Source: Patescibacteria group bacterium
Lineage (GTDB): Bacteria; Patescibacteriota; JABMPQ01
Direction: 5' to 3'
DNA: 58,975 bases
Assembly (NCBI GenBank): GCA_018818965.1
Contig: JAHJQX010000043.1
Span: 1 to 58,975, forward strand
A model generated the notes under the pieces. That model saw only the letters and a list, made by a program, of their open reading frames with translations. It was not told the origin of the DNA and did no database searches. A program made the translations under genes and the position numbers. Shown here piece by piece: positions 50,605 through 58,488 of this stretch (position 1 is its first letter; every line of letters begins with the position of its first letter).

Positions 50605-51264
50605 TTATATTTCCTTTATTTTGAACAATTCATCTGTTTCTTGATTATCAGCGTCTTCTTTTTCTGCCGCATCATCTTTTTTATTAGGTTCCTCAGTCTC
50701 TTCCTCTTCTTGACTCTTCTGCTTATTTTCCGCAATCATAGCAATTAATTCTTCGGCACTAAACCCCTTAGCGTCAGCGATCTTAGTTTGTACCATATTG
50801 ATAAGATCCTGCACTTCTTTAGGATTAGGTACTTTTTTGATGGCAATTTCCTTGGTGCTTTCACTCGACTGAACCTTAACATCTCCGTAACCAAAAGCCA
50901 TGGCCAGCATGCCGGAAATCTCATAGGTAACTCCCTGGACACTATCATAACTGTACTCTATCACCTTGCGGTTAAACAAGCCCTTTTGATCTATTCTAAT
51001 AATCCGCTTGTCAGTAAGAATAAATAAGTCCAAATACCATTCAATCCACTGGTTAAGACCATAACCGATACCAACGGCCAACCAAACAAGAAATATTAAC
51101 AGACCAACATAATTAGAGAATAACCAAGAAACGAAAAAGCAGGGTATTAATAAAATTAGAAATGTCTTAAAAGCTGGCCACAGAAAACTTGCCCCGTGTT
51201 TACGAACTATTTTAATGACCTGCTCGCCTTCTTTAAGATCTTGTGAGAAGTAATCTTTAAACAT
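50605..51264 (-). CDS. PH-domain membrane protein (bPH2 type)
   Basis: The 219-residue protein has two membrane helices (about 27-72) and a bacterial PH-like domain (about 75-160): LFILTDKRIIRIDQKGLFNRKVIEYSY, with SVQGVTYEISGMLAMAFGYGDV. A C-terminal acidic tail follows. The same organisation occurs in many bacterial membrane proteins of unknown function. It is 9 bases upstream of the FtsB-like gene. Confidence 0.85.
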   Translation of the reverse strand: MFKDYFSQDLKEGEQVIKIVRKHGASFLWPAFKTFLILLIPCFFVSWLFSNYVGLLIFLVWLAVGIGYGLNQWIEWYLDLFILTDKRIIRIDQKGLFNRKVIEYSYDSVQGVTYEISGMLAMAFGYGDVKVQSSESTKEIAIKKVPNPKEVQDLINMVQTKIADAKGFSAEELIAMIAENKQKSQEEEETEEPNKKDDAAEKEDADNQETDELFKIKEI

Positions 51265-51330
51265 CTACTAGAATATTGAATTTAGAATGCCGTTGTGCTA
51301 GATTGGAATTAATAATAACATTCACTTTCC

Positions 51331-51429
51331 ATGAAACAAAAAACTGCGAAAAAATTTGCGATGGCTGGCCTGGTGGGGATTGGGATACTTTGCATGCTAG
51401 TTTGGCTAATCTTTCCTCTGTTTCAATAA
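51331..51429 (+). CDS. Possible 32-residue membrane peptide
   Basis: An ATG at 51331 opens 32 codons: a basic start (MKQKTAKKFAMAG), then one membrane helix ending WLIFPLFQ. It lies in the spacer between the PH-domain gene and lepA on the opposite strand. The Lys-then-hydrophobic layout is typical of small membrane proteins, but no ribosome-binding site is seen. Confidence 0.35.
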   Translation: MKQKTAKKFAMAGLVGIGILCMLVWLIFPLFQ

Positions 51430-51439
51430 TTATAGCACA

Positions 51440-53236
51440 CTAGTTATTGTTTTTCAGTATTGCTAGGAAAGCTTCCTGGGGAATATAAACTTTACCCATA
51501 TCTTTCATCTTTTTCTTCCCCTTCTTTTGTTTTTCTAGTAACTTTCGTTTACGAGTTACGTCTCCTCCATAAAGCTTTGCCGTTACGTCTTTGCGTAGAG
51601 CTTTTATATTCTCTCGCGCTAATATATTACCTCCAACCGCCGCTTGCAAAGTAATCTGGAAATTCTGGGGAGGAATCACGTCTTTGAGAGTGGTGACGGC
51701 CTTTTTGCCTTCTCGATTAACACTATCTTTAGGAATAATACGGGACAGCGATTCAACTAAATCCCCTGCCACTAAAATATCAAGCTTGACTAGGTCAGAT
51801 ACCCGATAACCGGTCATTTCGTAGCTCATCGAAGCATAACCAGAACTAACACTTTTGAGTTTATCGTAGAAATCCATGATTAAAGAAGCTAGAGGCGCTT
51901 CGTAGTGTAAAATAACCCGCGCTTGCTCGCCTTCGGCAGTGATATATTCAGTTGTTTGGTATTCGCCCCGATAATGCGGCATCAGCTCCATCACATCGCC
52001 AATGTATTCGTTCGGCATAACTAAATCAACTTTCACCCATGGCTCCCTGATTTCTTTAATTTGATTAGCTTCCGGCAACTCGCTGGGCGTGTAGATAGTC
52101 TTTTTCTGGTCGGTTGACGTAATTATTTGGTAAGCCACTGAGGGAGCGGTAATAACTAGAGCTAAGTCATACTCCCGCTTCAATCGCTCCTGGATAATTT
52201 CTAGATGAAGCAGCCCAAGAAAGCCACAACGAAACCCCCGCCCGAGAGCCGAGGAACTTTCTGGTTCATAGGTTAAAGCAGCGTCGTTGAGTTTTAATTT
52301 TTCTAATCCTTCTCGCAGTTTTGGGTAGTCGGTGGCGTCGGTCGGATAAAAACTAGCAAAAACGACTGGCTTCATTTCTTTGTAGCCGGGTAATTGAGTG
52401 GTAACCTTTGGCTCGGCAATTGTGTCACCGACCTGACAATTAGCCACTTCTTTCAAGCCAGTAATAATATAGCCGACTTCGCCGCTTGTTAGCTGTTCGC
52501 CAGATTTCAAGCCGGGAGTGTAAATTCCTAGATCCAACACCTCTGCTTCTTTACCACTGAACACATATTTTACTCGGTCACCCTTTTTCACACTGCCACC
52601 AAAAACGCGAATACAAGCGATTACTCCCCGAAAATCGTCATAGTAAGAATCAAAAATAAGGGACTGAAACTGATCACTTTTCGATTGCGGTGGCGGGATT
52701 CTAGTAATTATTGCTTCAAGAATTTGTTCAACATTGGTGCCCTCTTTAGCACTCACTTTTAATATTTCCTCTGGCTGACAGCCGAGAATATCAACAATCT
52801 CCGCTACTGTTTTGTCAATCTCAGCGTTGGGCATATCGATTTTATTGACTACGGGGATGATTTCCAGGTCATGTTCGATGGCCATATATAGATTGGCTAG
52901 CGTTTGCGCCTGAATGCCCTGAGTAGCGTCGATGAGTAAGAGAGCCCCCTCACAGGCAGCTAGAGAGCGTGAAACTTCATAGGAGAAGTCAACGTGACCA
53001 GGAGTATCAATGAGATTTAAAGTGTATTCTCCATGCTTCATCGTCACTGGCTGTAACTTGATCGTAATCCCCTTTTCCCGTTCGAGATCCATCTGATCGA
53101 GTACTTGCTCTTTCATATCTCGCCTAGAAACAGTTTCGGTTAATTCTAAAAGACGGTCAGCTAAAGTCGACTTACCGTGATCAATGTGAGCCACGATCGA
53201 GAAGTTACGGATGTATTGAAGATTACTTTTACTCAT
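51440..53236 (-). CDS. lepA: Elongation factor 4
   Basis: The 598-residue GTPase has all family features: AHIDHGKSTLADRLLE (G1), DTPGHVDFSYEV (G3), VVNKIDMP (G4), SAKEGTNVEQ (G5), and the LepA-specific C-terminal part ending with LRKDVTAKLYGGDVTRKRKL and KKKMKDMGKV. It acts on ribosomes during translation, allowing back-translocation of stalled complexes. It is of normal length and alone. Confidence 0.97.
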   Translation of the reverse strand: MSKSNLQYIRNFSIVAHIDHGKSTLADRLLELTETVSRRDMKEQVLDQMDLEREKGITIKLQPVTMKHGEYTLNLIDTPGHVDFSYEVSRSLAACEGALLLIDATQGIQAQTLANLYMAIEHDLEIIPVVNKIDMPNAEIDKTVAEIVDILGCQPEEILKVSAKEGTNVEQILEAIITRIPPPQSKSDQFQSLIFDSYYDDFRGVIACIRVFGGSVKKGDRVKYVFSGKEAEVLDLGIYTPGLKSGEQLTSGEVGYIITGLKEVANCQVGDTIAEPKVTTQLPGYKEMKPVVFASFYPTDATDYPKLREGLEKLKLNDAALTYEPESSSALGRGFRCGFLGLLHLEIIQERLKREYDLALVITAPSVAYQIITSTDQKKTIYTPSELPEANQIKEIREPWVKVDLVMPNEYIGDVMELMPHYRGEYQTTEYITAEGEQARVILHYEAPLASLIMDFYDKLKSVSSGYASMSYEMTGYRVSDLVKLDILVAGDLVESLSRIIPKDSVNREGKKAVTTLKDVIPPQNFQITLQAAVGGNILARENIKALRKDVTAKLYGGDVTRKRKLLEKQKKGKKKMKDMGKVYIPQEAFLAILKNNN

Positions 53237-53400
53237 AATGCAGGAATTTTAGCAGAAAAGGAAACAAAAAGCGATAAATTTAAAGTAATTGAGTCGGCAA
53301 ATTTACTTCCGTAAATCTTGGCTGTAACTCCCCGCTCTCCCTCCGCCACCGCCGGCTAAAGTCTTGTAGTTCGGAAGGCCTTTGTTTGTTTATAAAACAA

Positions 53401-53428
53401 AAGACAGGCATTACATCCTGTCTTTTTT
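53401..53428. terminator. Hairpin with T-run
   Basis: AAGACAGG (53401-53408) pairs with CCTGTCTT (53417-53424), and six T follow on the plus strand. On the minus strand the flank is also T-rich, so it could work in both directions. Confidence 0.6.
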
Positions 53429-53592
53429 CTATCTCGATCCAAATACTAATATACAACAAACATAATATCAGCATCTGCTTCTGCTCCATTTTCATCATAT
53501 GGATAAAATCTGACAACATTATCTGTTGCAACCGCGCTTACAACCCTGGTGTCTGCTGGTGTTTTAGATGTCGCTGTAAAATAAAAAGCGAA

Positions 53593-53621
53593 AGCCACTC
53601 CAACTGATAGTCAGAGTGGCT
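53593..53621 (-). terminator. Terminator after surface protein gene at 53648
   Basis: AGCCACTC (53593-53600) pairs with GAGTGGCT (53614-53621). On the minus strand the stem is followed by CGCTTTTTATTTT, fitting a terminator 27 bases after the stop codon. Confidence 0.65.
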
Positions 53622-53647
53622 CTCTCATTTTCGCCCAAACGATCTTA

Positions 53648-54694
53648 CTAATTAATAATGAGATAGCTAAATGGAATATCATTATCCCCCTGGGCAATGC
53701 CATTTAGCGTAGCCACGGTAAAGCTTGCCCCAGCTGACACATCGCTAACTCGAATACCTGAAGCTTGATTTATTACCCCAGCAGCACTATCAGCATGTCC
53801 AATCGTCAAAAGAATAATGCTATTGGCCGTAACAGTGGTATTTGAAATCACTACATTTTGATCACCGGCTGTTATTGTTCCAGTTCCGACAGCTTTATTG
53901 GCCGCAGCATTCATACCCACTTTACCATCAACATAAAGACTAGTGCCCGAAGTGCTACTAGCATAAACGCCATAGCCAGATGTGCTAATTCCACTAACGC
54001 CTGGTCCCGAACTAGTATTCACTCCATAGACAGCGGCCGAGGTTCCAGAGGCACCACCAGCGATACCCACAGCATTACCACTTGACGCTGCAACCAGTCC
54101 AGATCCACTGCCTGTATTAGCAAGGGTTAACACCGATGGAGCAGTACCACTCGTGACACTTCCCGACCAAGTCTCACCAACATGATCATGACCACCAGTA
54201 GCCACTAAAGCATCAACTTCTGTCTTAGTGTAAATGTTGCCGGCACTTACCGTACCAGCACTTACCGTACCAGCAAAATAACCATCTTTGAAATTATAGA
54301 CTGAGGTGCCTAAATCGTAAGTATTGTTAGTCTGTGGTCTAATGGTATCTGCCAGCTTAATAGGATTCTCTCCACCTACTTCTGTGCGGTAGATCTCGCC
54401 ATCTATCCTAACATTATCAGCAAAAGTGACCGGGATGGTGCTCTCACCATCTTCATCAACTGAATTGTTAACAATACTACCATTAAAGAAGGTAACACCA
54501 CCAACACCAGCGACCGTAGAGCCAATGTAGGCTGAGTTGGCTTTAAAAGTGTTGTTTACTATTACTTCTTCGCTGTAGGTAATAGTGTGAGCCGGCTGCA
54601 AAGTGTCGGCTGGGGCCGCGGCAATCACACCGGCGACCGCGAACATACCTAGGGTCACTACTAACACCCCTAAGACTTTAGTGTGTGTTTTCAT
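53648..54694 (-). CDS. Secreted modular surface protein 1
   Basis: The 348-residue protein has a signal peptide (about 1-28, ending in VIAAAPADT). Residues about 40-145 share a block with the next gene: GVTFFNGSIVNNSV, TIPVTFADNVRIDGEIYRTE, NTYDLGTSVYNFKDGYFAGTV. The rest is different: a short GTVSAG duplication, HDHVGETWSGSV, then a Gly/Ser/Thr-rich region (GIAGGASGTSAAVYGVNTSS) and a beta-rich end. Such composition resembles phage tail-fibre or adhesin shafts. It is probably displayed on the cell surface; the ligand is unknown. Confidence 0.78.
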   Translation of the reverse strand: MKTHTKVLGVLVVTLGMFAVAGVIAAAPADTLQPAHTITYSEEVIVNNTFKANSAYIGSTVAGVGGVTFFNGSIVNNSVDEDGESTIPVTFADNVRIDGEIYRTEVGGENPIKLADTIRPQTNNTYDLGTSVYNFKDGYFAGTVSAGTVSAGNIYTKTEVDALVATGGHDHVGETWSGSVTSGTAPSVLTLANTGSGSGLVAASSGNAVGIAGGASGTSAAVYGVNTSSGPGVSGISTSGYGVYASSTSGTSLYVDGKVGMNAAANKAVGTGTITAGDQNVVISNTTVTANSIILLTIGHADSAAGVINQASGIRVSDVSAGASFTVATLNGIAQGDNDIPFSYLIIN

Positions 54695-54749
54695 GGTTTG
54701 TTTTTTATCTATTTTAATTATTTAGGCGGTGAGTAAGAAGCGAAACCCT

Positions 54750-55691
54750 TTACTTTTTTAATTCGATAACGTCCAGAGCATGAGAATACATCGTAGCAGT
54801 GCCCCCACTAGTATTCCAGCGAACCTCAATCGTATGTGAACCAGCTGTAACATTAATCAAAGCAGAAGCCGCTAAAGATCCTTGACCCTCACCAGCATCA
54901 GTCGTCTCCCGACGATAAGTATGGGGAATAACTTGTCCGTCAACATACATAGCCATATTAGTAGTTTGCGAAACAGCATCAGAAGACACCAAGTTGCTAT
55001 ACATACAAAAAAGAGTGCTAGTTTCGGTCGTAATCGTGACCGTGTCAGCTACATCATAACTGGTGCCAGTCTTGATGGTTGACTGCGTAGCGGTAACGTT
55101 ACCACTACTTTCGGCAGTTTGAGTAATAGCGCCGCTGGCGATGTCGGCTGTGGCTACAGCTCCATCAGTAATATTAGCCGAGGACACAATACCGGAACCA
55201 CCTAAAGCACCAACATTCACCGTCCCGGCAAAATAGGCATCCTTAAATTGATAACTAGAAGTGCCGAGATCATAAGTATTATTAGCCGCCGGTGTCATAG
55301 TATCAGCCAACTTAAGAGGATTATCTCCACCAATTTCTGTGCGGTAGATTTCACCATCAATTCTAACATCATCACCAAAAGTGACCGGAATAGTGCTATT
55401 GCCAGATGAGTCTAGGGCAGCGTTGACAATGGTACCATTGAAATAAGTAACGCCACCAACATCAGCTTCCGTTGATCCGATATGCACTCCCTGGCGAAAA
55501 TAACCAGGCTTAGCAACCGTCAAGGTTTCAGAAATCGTTACCGGCTCGGAATAGGCAATAGTCGAAGCGGGCCCGCCTGTCGGCGAGGCAGGCTGGAGAG
55601 TTTCGGTGGAGGCGGCGGAAGCCACGCCCGTGATTGCTAGCATGCTCAAAACTACCACTGGCACTCCCAAGACTTTAACTAATGTTCTCAT
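54750..55691 (-). CDS. Secreted modular surface protein 2
   Basis: The 313-residue protein has a signal peptide (about 1-27, ending in VASAAS) and the same 100-residue block as its downstream neighbour (GVTYFNGTIVNAAL, TIPVTFGDDVRIDGEIYRTE, NTYDLGTSSYQFKDAYFAGTV). The C-terminal part is different and includes ITDGAVATADIASGAITQ and a beta-rich end (SHTIEVRWNTSGGTATMYS). A Pro/Gly-rich stretch near residue 36 is encoded by a GC-rich palindrome at 55571-55593 absent from protein 1. The pair looks like a constant base with interchangeable tips. Confidence 0.78.
   Translation of the reverse strand: MRTLVKVLGVPVVVLSMLAITGVASAASTETLQPASPTGGPASTIAYSEPVTISETLTVAKPGYFRQGVHIGSTEADVGGVTYFNGTIVNAALDSSGNSTIPVTFGDDVRIDGEIYRTEIGGDNPLKLADTMTPAANNTYDLGTSSYQFKDAYFAGTVNVGALGGSGIVSSANITDGAVATADIASGAITQTAESSGNVTATQSTIKTGTSYDVADTVTITTETSTLFCMYSNLVSSDAVSQTTNMAMYVDGQVIPHTYRRETTDAGEGQGSLAASALINVTAGSHTIEVRWNTSGGTATMYSHALDVIELKK
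55571..55593. repeat. GC-rich palindrome inside coding sequence
   Basis: The 23-base palindrome (arms GCCCGCC and GGCAGGC, one mismatch) encodes seven or eight in-frame residues of surface protein 2, between LQPA and TIAYSE. The paralogue reads LQPAHTITYSE without them. Related GC-rich hairpins occur in intergenic elements at 17195-17230 and 18172-18188. Confidence 0.6.
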
Positions 55692-55767
55692 TTTTTCTCT
55701 TTATTTATTTTAATATTTTTTAGAAAAAGACTTTAAAATCAACGGGAACTTTTAAAAAAACTATCGG

Positions 55768-55971
55768 CTACTCTAACACCCATTTTAACAAATCAATCTC
55801 CTCTTGAATAATATCTTTTTTGGCTTCAAACTGAGCCTCAATTTCAGCTCCTTTTTCGGAAAATTCATCGGTATCCTCTTCTTCCAAAGCATCTGCCAAT
55901 TCTTCATCGACTTCTTCTAAAGTCTCCTCGATCTCTTTAATTTTAGCTTGAATTTCTAGTTCCGTTTTCAT
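55768..55971 (-). CDS. Small acidic coiled-coil protein
   Basis: The 67-residue protein is very acidic (LEEVDEELADALEEEDTDEF) and predicted to be one or two long helices. No family is recognised. Its promoter block at 56021-56066 is closely similar to the one before the lamin-tail protein gene at 58125. Confidence 0.62.
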   Translation of the reverse strand: MKTELEIQAKIKEIEETLEEVDEELADALEEEDTDEFSEKGAEIEAQFEAKKDIIQEEIDLLKWVLE

Positions 55972-56020
55972 TTTTTAAAATAGTATCAGTAATAATCTAA
56001 TGAATTTAAACACCTTGGTA

Positions 56021-56066
56021 ATTATAGAACAAAACACGTATTTTGCATATTACTTGTATACATGTC
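56021..56066 (-). promoter_or_regulatory. Promoter block shared with 58156-58201
   Basis: A minus-strand TATAAT (56026-56021) lies 50 bases before the ATG at 55971. The next 40 bases upstream align with the block at 58156 (AACAAAA, ACG, TTTTGC, TATT and GTCA on the plus strand), so the two genes may be controlled alike. Confidence 0.55.
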
Positions 56067-56195
56067 ATATAAATTAGGAAGGAGAATTTTTGATCGAGAC
56101 TGCTCAAACACTAAAAATAGGAATTGTCGTCTGATTTTCGAACTATCATGCTACACTATGATTAGCGATAAAATATTTAGACACATAAAATAACC

Positions 56196-56438
56196 ATGTA
56201 TACGGTATATATCTTACTGTGTGGCGATAATACGTTGTACACAGGGATAACAACAAACATTGAACGGCGTCTTCGGGAACACCAGGAGGGAAAAGGAAGT
56301 AAATATACTCGCGCTCGAAATGTTGTGAAAATGGTTTACGGCGAAAAATGTCGGAATAAAAGAGTAGCCCTGAAACGTGAAGCGGAGATAAAACATCTGA
56401 CGAGAGAGAAAAAAATTAACCTTATCAATCAACAATGA
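56196..56438 (+). CDS. GIY-YIG nuclease domain protein (UPF0213-like)
   Basis: The 80-residue protein is a minimal GIY-YIG domain: MYTVYILLCGDNTLYTGITT (Tyr-Val-Tyr and Tyr-Thr-Gly), RRLREHQEGKGSKYTR and the Glu of KREAEIKHLTREKK. Similar to YhbQ-type proteins, small nucleases linked to DNA repair. It is complete and on the plus strand with native base composition. Confidence 0.9.
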   Translation: MYTVYILLCGDNTLYTGITTNIERRLREHQEGKGSKYTRARNVVKMVYGEKCRNKRVALKREAEIKHLTREKKINLINQQ

Positions 56439-56442
56439 CACC

Positions 56443-56458
56443 TTGAGACTTCGTTGTT
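56443..56458. repeat. 16-base repeat, copy 1
   Basis: TTGAGACTTCGTTGTT occurs here, just after the GIY-YIG gene, and again at 57284-57299. The two copies flank the HAD phosphatase gene in the same orientation. Confidence 0.7.
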
Positions 56459-56519
56459 TAGATCAGGGTGAAGAATAAGCTTTCACTGGTCATAGTAATT
56501 TCGGCTACTAATATATTTT

Positions 56520-57188
56520 TTAGGAAATGTTTTTTATTGTTTCAACAGATATTCTGCTCAATTTATCAACCACTAAATCTGCTCGGGAAAAGTCATGGCT
56601 GATAGTAAACTTATCGGGCACAGCTATACAATACATGCCAGCATTTTTGGCTGATTCAACACCGTTGGCTGCATCTTCTATCGCCACGCAATTATTAGTG
56701 GCTACTTTGAGTCTCCTGGCGGCTTCCACATAGACATCCGGACTAGGCTTACCATGCCTAACTTCTTGACCAGATACTACTACATCAAAATACGATTTAA
56801 GAGAATATTTCCCCAGAGCCGCATTAATAGAATATTTACTTGAGCTAGAAGCTAAAGCTAGTTTAAATTCTCTTTTTAGCTTCCTTACTGTCACTTTACC
56901 ACCACTTTTTGGTTTTATCTCTTCGAGAAATATTTTGCGATAATATTCTCTTTTCTCTTGGTTCAATTTAAAAGGATCGCCGAGAAGATGGTATTTCTGA
57001 AAATAATATTCCATCACTTCTTCACTTTTCTTGCCCAGTTGCTGAGAAAATTCATTGACGTCAATCCCAATATTATATTTGTTTTTTAATACCCTGCTAA
57101 ACGCTTGATAGTATAAGCCGTTTGTATCTATTAGCACTCCATCCATATCAAAAACTACGGCTTTAATTTTATTGGAATGTTTAGCCAT
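56520..57188 (-). CDS. HAD-superfamily phosphatase, beta-phosphoglucomutase-like
   Basis: The 222-residue protein has motif I FDMDGVLID (nucleophile Asp), motif II LASSSSK, motif III with the Lys in HGKPSPDVYV and motif IV AIEDAANGVESAKNAGM. The cap domain lies between about 20 and 90. This is the subfamily of beta-phosphoglucomutase and sugar-phosphate phosphatases in the cytoplasm. It lies between two copies of a 16-base repeat. Confidence 0.9.
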   Translation of the reverse strand: MAKHSNKIKAVVFDMDGVLIDTNGLYYQAFSRVLKNKYNIGIDVNEFSQQLGKKSEEVMEYYFQKYHLLGDPFKLNQEKREYYRKIFLEEIKPKSGGKVTVRKLKREFKLALASSSSKYSINAALGKYSLKSYFDVVVSGQEVRHGKPSPDVYVEAARRLKVATNNCVAIEDAANGVESAKNAGMYCIAVPDKFTISHDFSRADLVVDKLSRISVETIKNIS

Positions 57189-57222
57189 GATCTTACTTAT
57201 CGCACGTTGTTGTAAATTTTTT

Positions 57223-57342
57223 ATGCACCTAAAACCAGACGAGTTAGAAAAAGTTCAAACTTTTTTTGACTTGGATAATTATTTTGAGACTTCGTTGTTG
57301 GGGGTTGGGCAAAATTGTCTTCTACTCAAACTTAACCTCTAA
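57223..57342 (+). CDS. Possible 39-residue plus-strand peptide
   Basis: An ATG at 57223 opens 39 codons (MHLKPDELEKVQTFFDLDNY, then ETSLLGVGQNCLLL) ending at TAA one base before the convergent gene. The second 16-base repeat lies inside it. The hairpin AAAAAGTT/AACTTTTTTT at about 57249 could instead mark a terminator. No ribosome-binding site is seen. Confidence 0.25.
   Translation: MHLKPDELEKVQTFFDLDNYFETSLLGVGQNCLLLKLNL
57284..57299. repeat. 16-base repeat, copy 2
   Basis: Exact second copy of TTGAGACTTCGTTGTT, direct with respect to the copy at 56443. Confidence 0.7.
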
Positions 57343-58125
57343 TTAAAAGCTGTACGCATACATATCAACCAGCGAGCCCGTTGAACCATACAAGAAGCAA
57401 GTATCACCGTCATTATTCCAAATAGCTTGGCTGCTATTAAAGGAAAGATCGCCCGTGTTGGTAAATATCCTGACAAAGCCGCCCGGCTGAATAGTGTATC
57501 CGCCCGGAAATTCGAATTCATGCCCGTCGCCATCTTCTATTGTCCACTGGCCAACATCCTGCACCATCCGGCCATTATTAACCAACTGGACAAATTCATC
57601 AGGCTCGGCTGAGCCAGTGCCATCATAATGAACACCAGAGATCGATACATTGGGGGTAATATTCATCACGTTACTATCAGTTGCCCCCAGGCCAGTATTA
57701 CGCATAACCTGAAAGGCAGTCGCTGGACGATCAAGATAATAGCCCCACAAATCCCCTGGGTATATATACCAAGCTTCGCCGTTACGTTGAACATCAAGTA
57801 ATATTTCCCCGGAATGCATATTGGCAAATAAAAGATCACTATCGTTATGTAGATTGGAGGGAATTCTCTCAATATCAGCGTGAGTAGCTCCCAAACCTAA
57901 TAAGCGCATGATATTGAAGGCATCTGTGGGACGAGCCAGGTAATAACGTAAACTATCAGTCGGATCTATATACCAAGCTTCGCCATGACTCTCTACTTGT
58001 AAGAGTATGTATCCCTTGAGATGTTCGGAAGCTGGACCAGAAGCTTTGGTTTGACTGGGCAAGCCGAAAGCAAAGACGGTTAGGACCACTAATCCGGCTA
58101 GCATCAGGAGAAGTGATTTTTTCAT
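57343..58125 (-). CDS. Secreted protein with two GEAWYI repeats and a lamin-tail domain
   Basis: The start is the ATG at 58125 (MKKSLLLMLAGLVVLTV, signal peptide to about residue 28). The 260-residue mature region has two similar units of about 65 residues (GYILLQVESHGEAWYIDP and GEILLDVQRNGEAWYIYP, each followed by YYL-RP-AF--MR--GLGAT). A C-terminal lamin-tail domain follows (about 160-260: DEFVQLVN, WTIEDGDGHEFEFPGGYT). Similar repeat units are common in CPR surface proteins; the lamin-tail domain probably mediates surface binding. The ligand is unknown. Confidence 0.83.
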   Translation of the reverse strand: MKKSLLLMLAGLVVLTVFAFGLPSQTKASGPASEHLKGYILLQVESHGEAWYIDPTDSLRYYLARPTDAFNIMRLLGLGATHADIERIPSNLHNDSDLLFANMHSGEILLDVQRNGEAWYIYPGDLWGYYLDRPATAFQVMRNTGLGATDSNVMNITPNVSISGVHYDGTGSAEPDEFVQLVNNGRMVQDVGQWTIEDGDGHEFEFPGGYTIQPGGFVRIFTNTGDLSFNSSQAIWNNDGDTCFLYGSTGSLVDMYAYSF

Positions 58126-58155
58126 TTGTTTTGTTATTTGTTTATATTCACCTTC

Positions 58156-58201
58156 ATTATAAAACAAAATACGCGTTTTGCGTATTGTTTATCCACACGT
58201 C
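58156..58201 (-). promoter_or_regulatory. Promoter block of the lamin-tail protein gene
   Basis: A minus-strand TATAAT (58161-58156) lies 30 bases before the ATG at 58125. The perfect palindrome AATACGC/GCGTATT (58168-58186) overlaps the spacer and -35 region and may be an operator. The block is similar to 56021-56066. Confidence 0.55.
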
Positions 58202-58413
58202 AAATTGGCTGGCATCCTCGGTCTAGAACCAGATTATATCTGGCATTGTAGGGCTTCTCTGGGACTTTTGCGATCCTCTATGCCGAGGCACCTCGGTCGG
58301 GGGTTAAATGGCACAAATGGGACAGTATATGGGTATTATTTACTATTTTATCATATCTTGAGATTAATTTTACAAAGCCATCTGTTTTTAGACCTGCATT
58401 TAGGCTTACGTAA
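58202..58413. other. Intergenic region with two palindromes
   Basis: No gene is supported. Two perfect stems stand out: CCAGAT-TAT-ATCTGG (about 58230-58244) and CCGAGGCACCTCGG (about 58281-58294). The 58200-58320 part is richer in GC than the flanks. The open frame in this stretch has no ribosome-binding site and no family features. Confidence 0.5.
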
Positions 58414-58441
58414 TTGACAACTTTAGCCTATTTATTATATT
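58414..58441 (+). promoter_or_regulatory. Promoter of isolated gene at 58489
   Basis: TTGACA (58414-58419), 16 bases, TATATT (58436-58441). The leader of about 40 bases includes GTTGT/CAAC and the strong Shine-Dalgarno AAGGAGGAG, ending 7 bases before the ATG. Confidence 0.7.
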
Positions 58442-58488
58442 GTTGTTATTAAGAAAGTTGTTCTTTACAACCGAAGGAGGAGTAGATC

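Larger units (their letters stand above)
53237..53647. other. Intergenic region without a convincing gene
   Basis: No supported CDS is found in these 411 bases. The sequence near 53330-53354 (CCCGCTCTCCCTCCGCCA) looks like the 3' end of a tRNA-Ser, but no matching 5' half exists. Two hairpins are listed separately. Weak open frames here lack start signals and family features. Confidence 0.5.

Noticed and set aside
53280-53531. Minus-strand open frame in the spacer upstream of lepA
   Set aside because: Its end derives from a tRNA-3'-like GC-rich stretch, it has no ribosome-binding site and crosses a terminator hairpin.
58178-58417. 79-codon frame in the spacer before the last gene
   Set aside because: No ribosome-binding site; it crosses two palindromes and the TTGACA promoter of the next gene.
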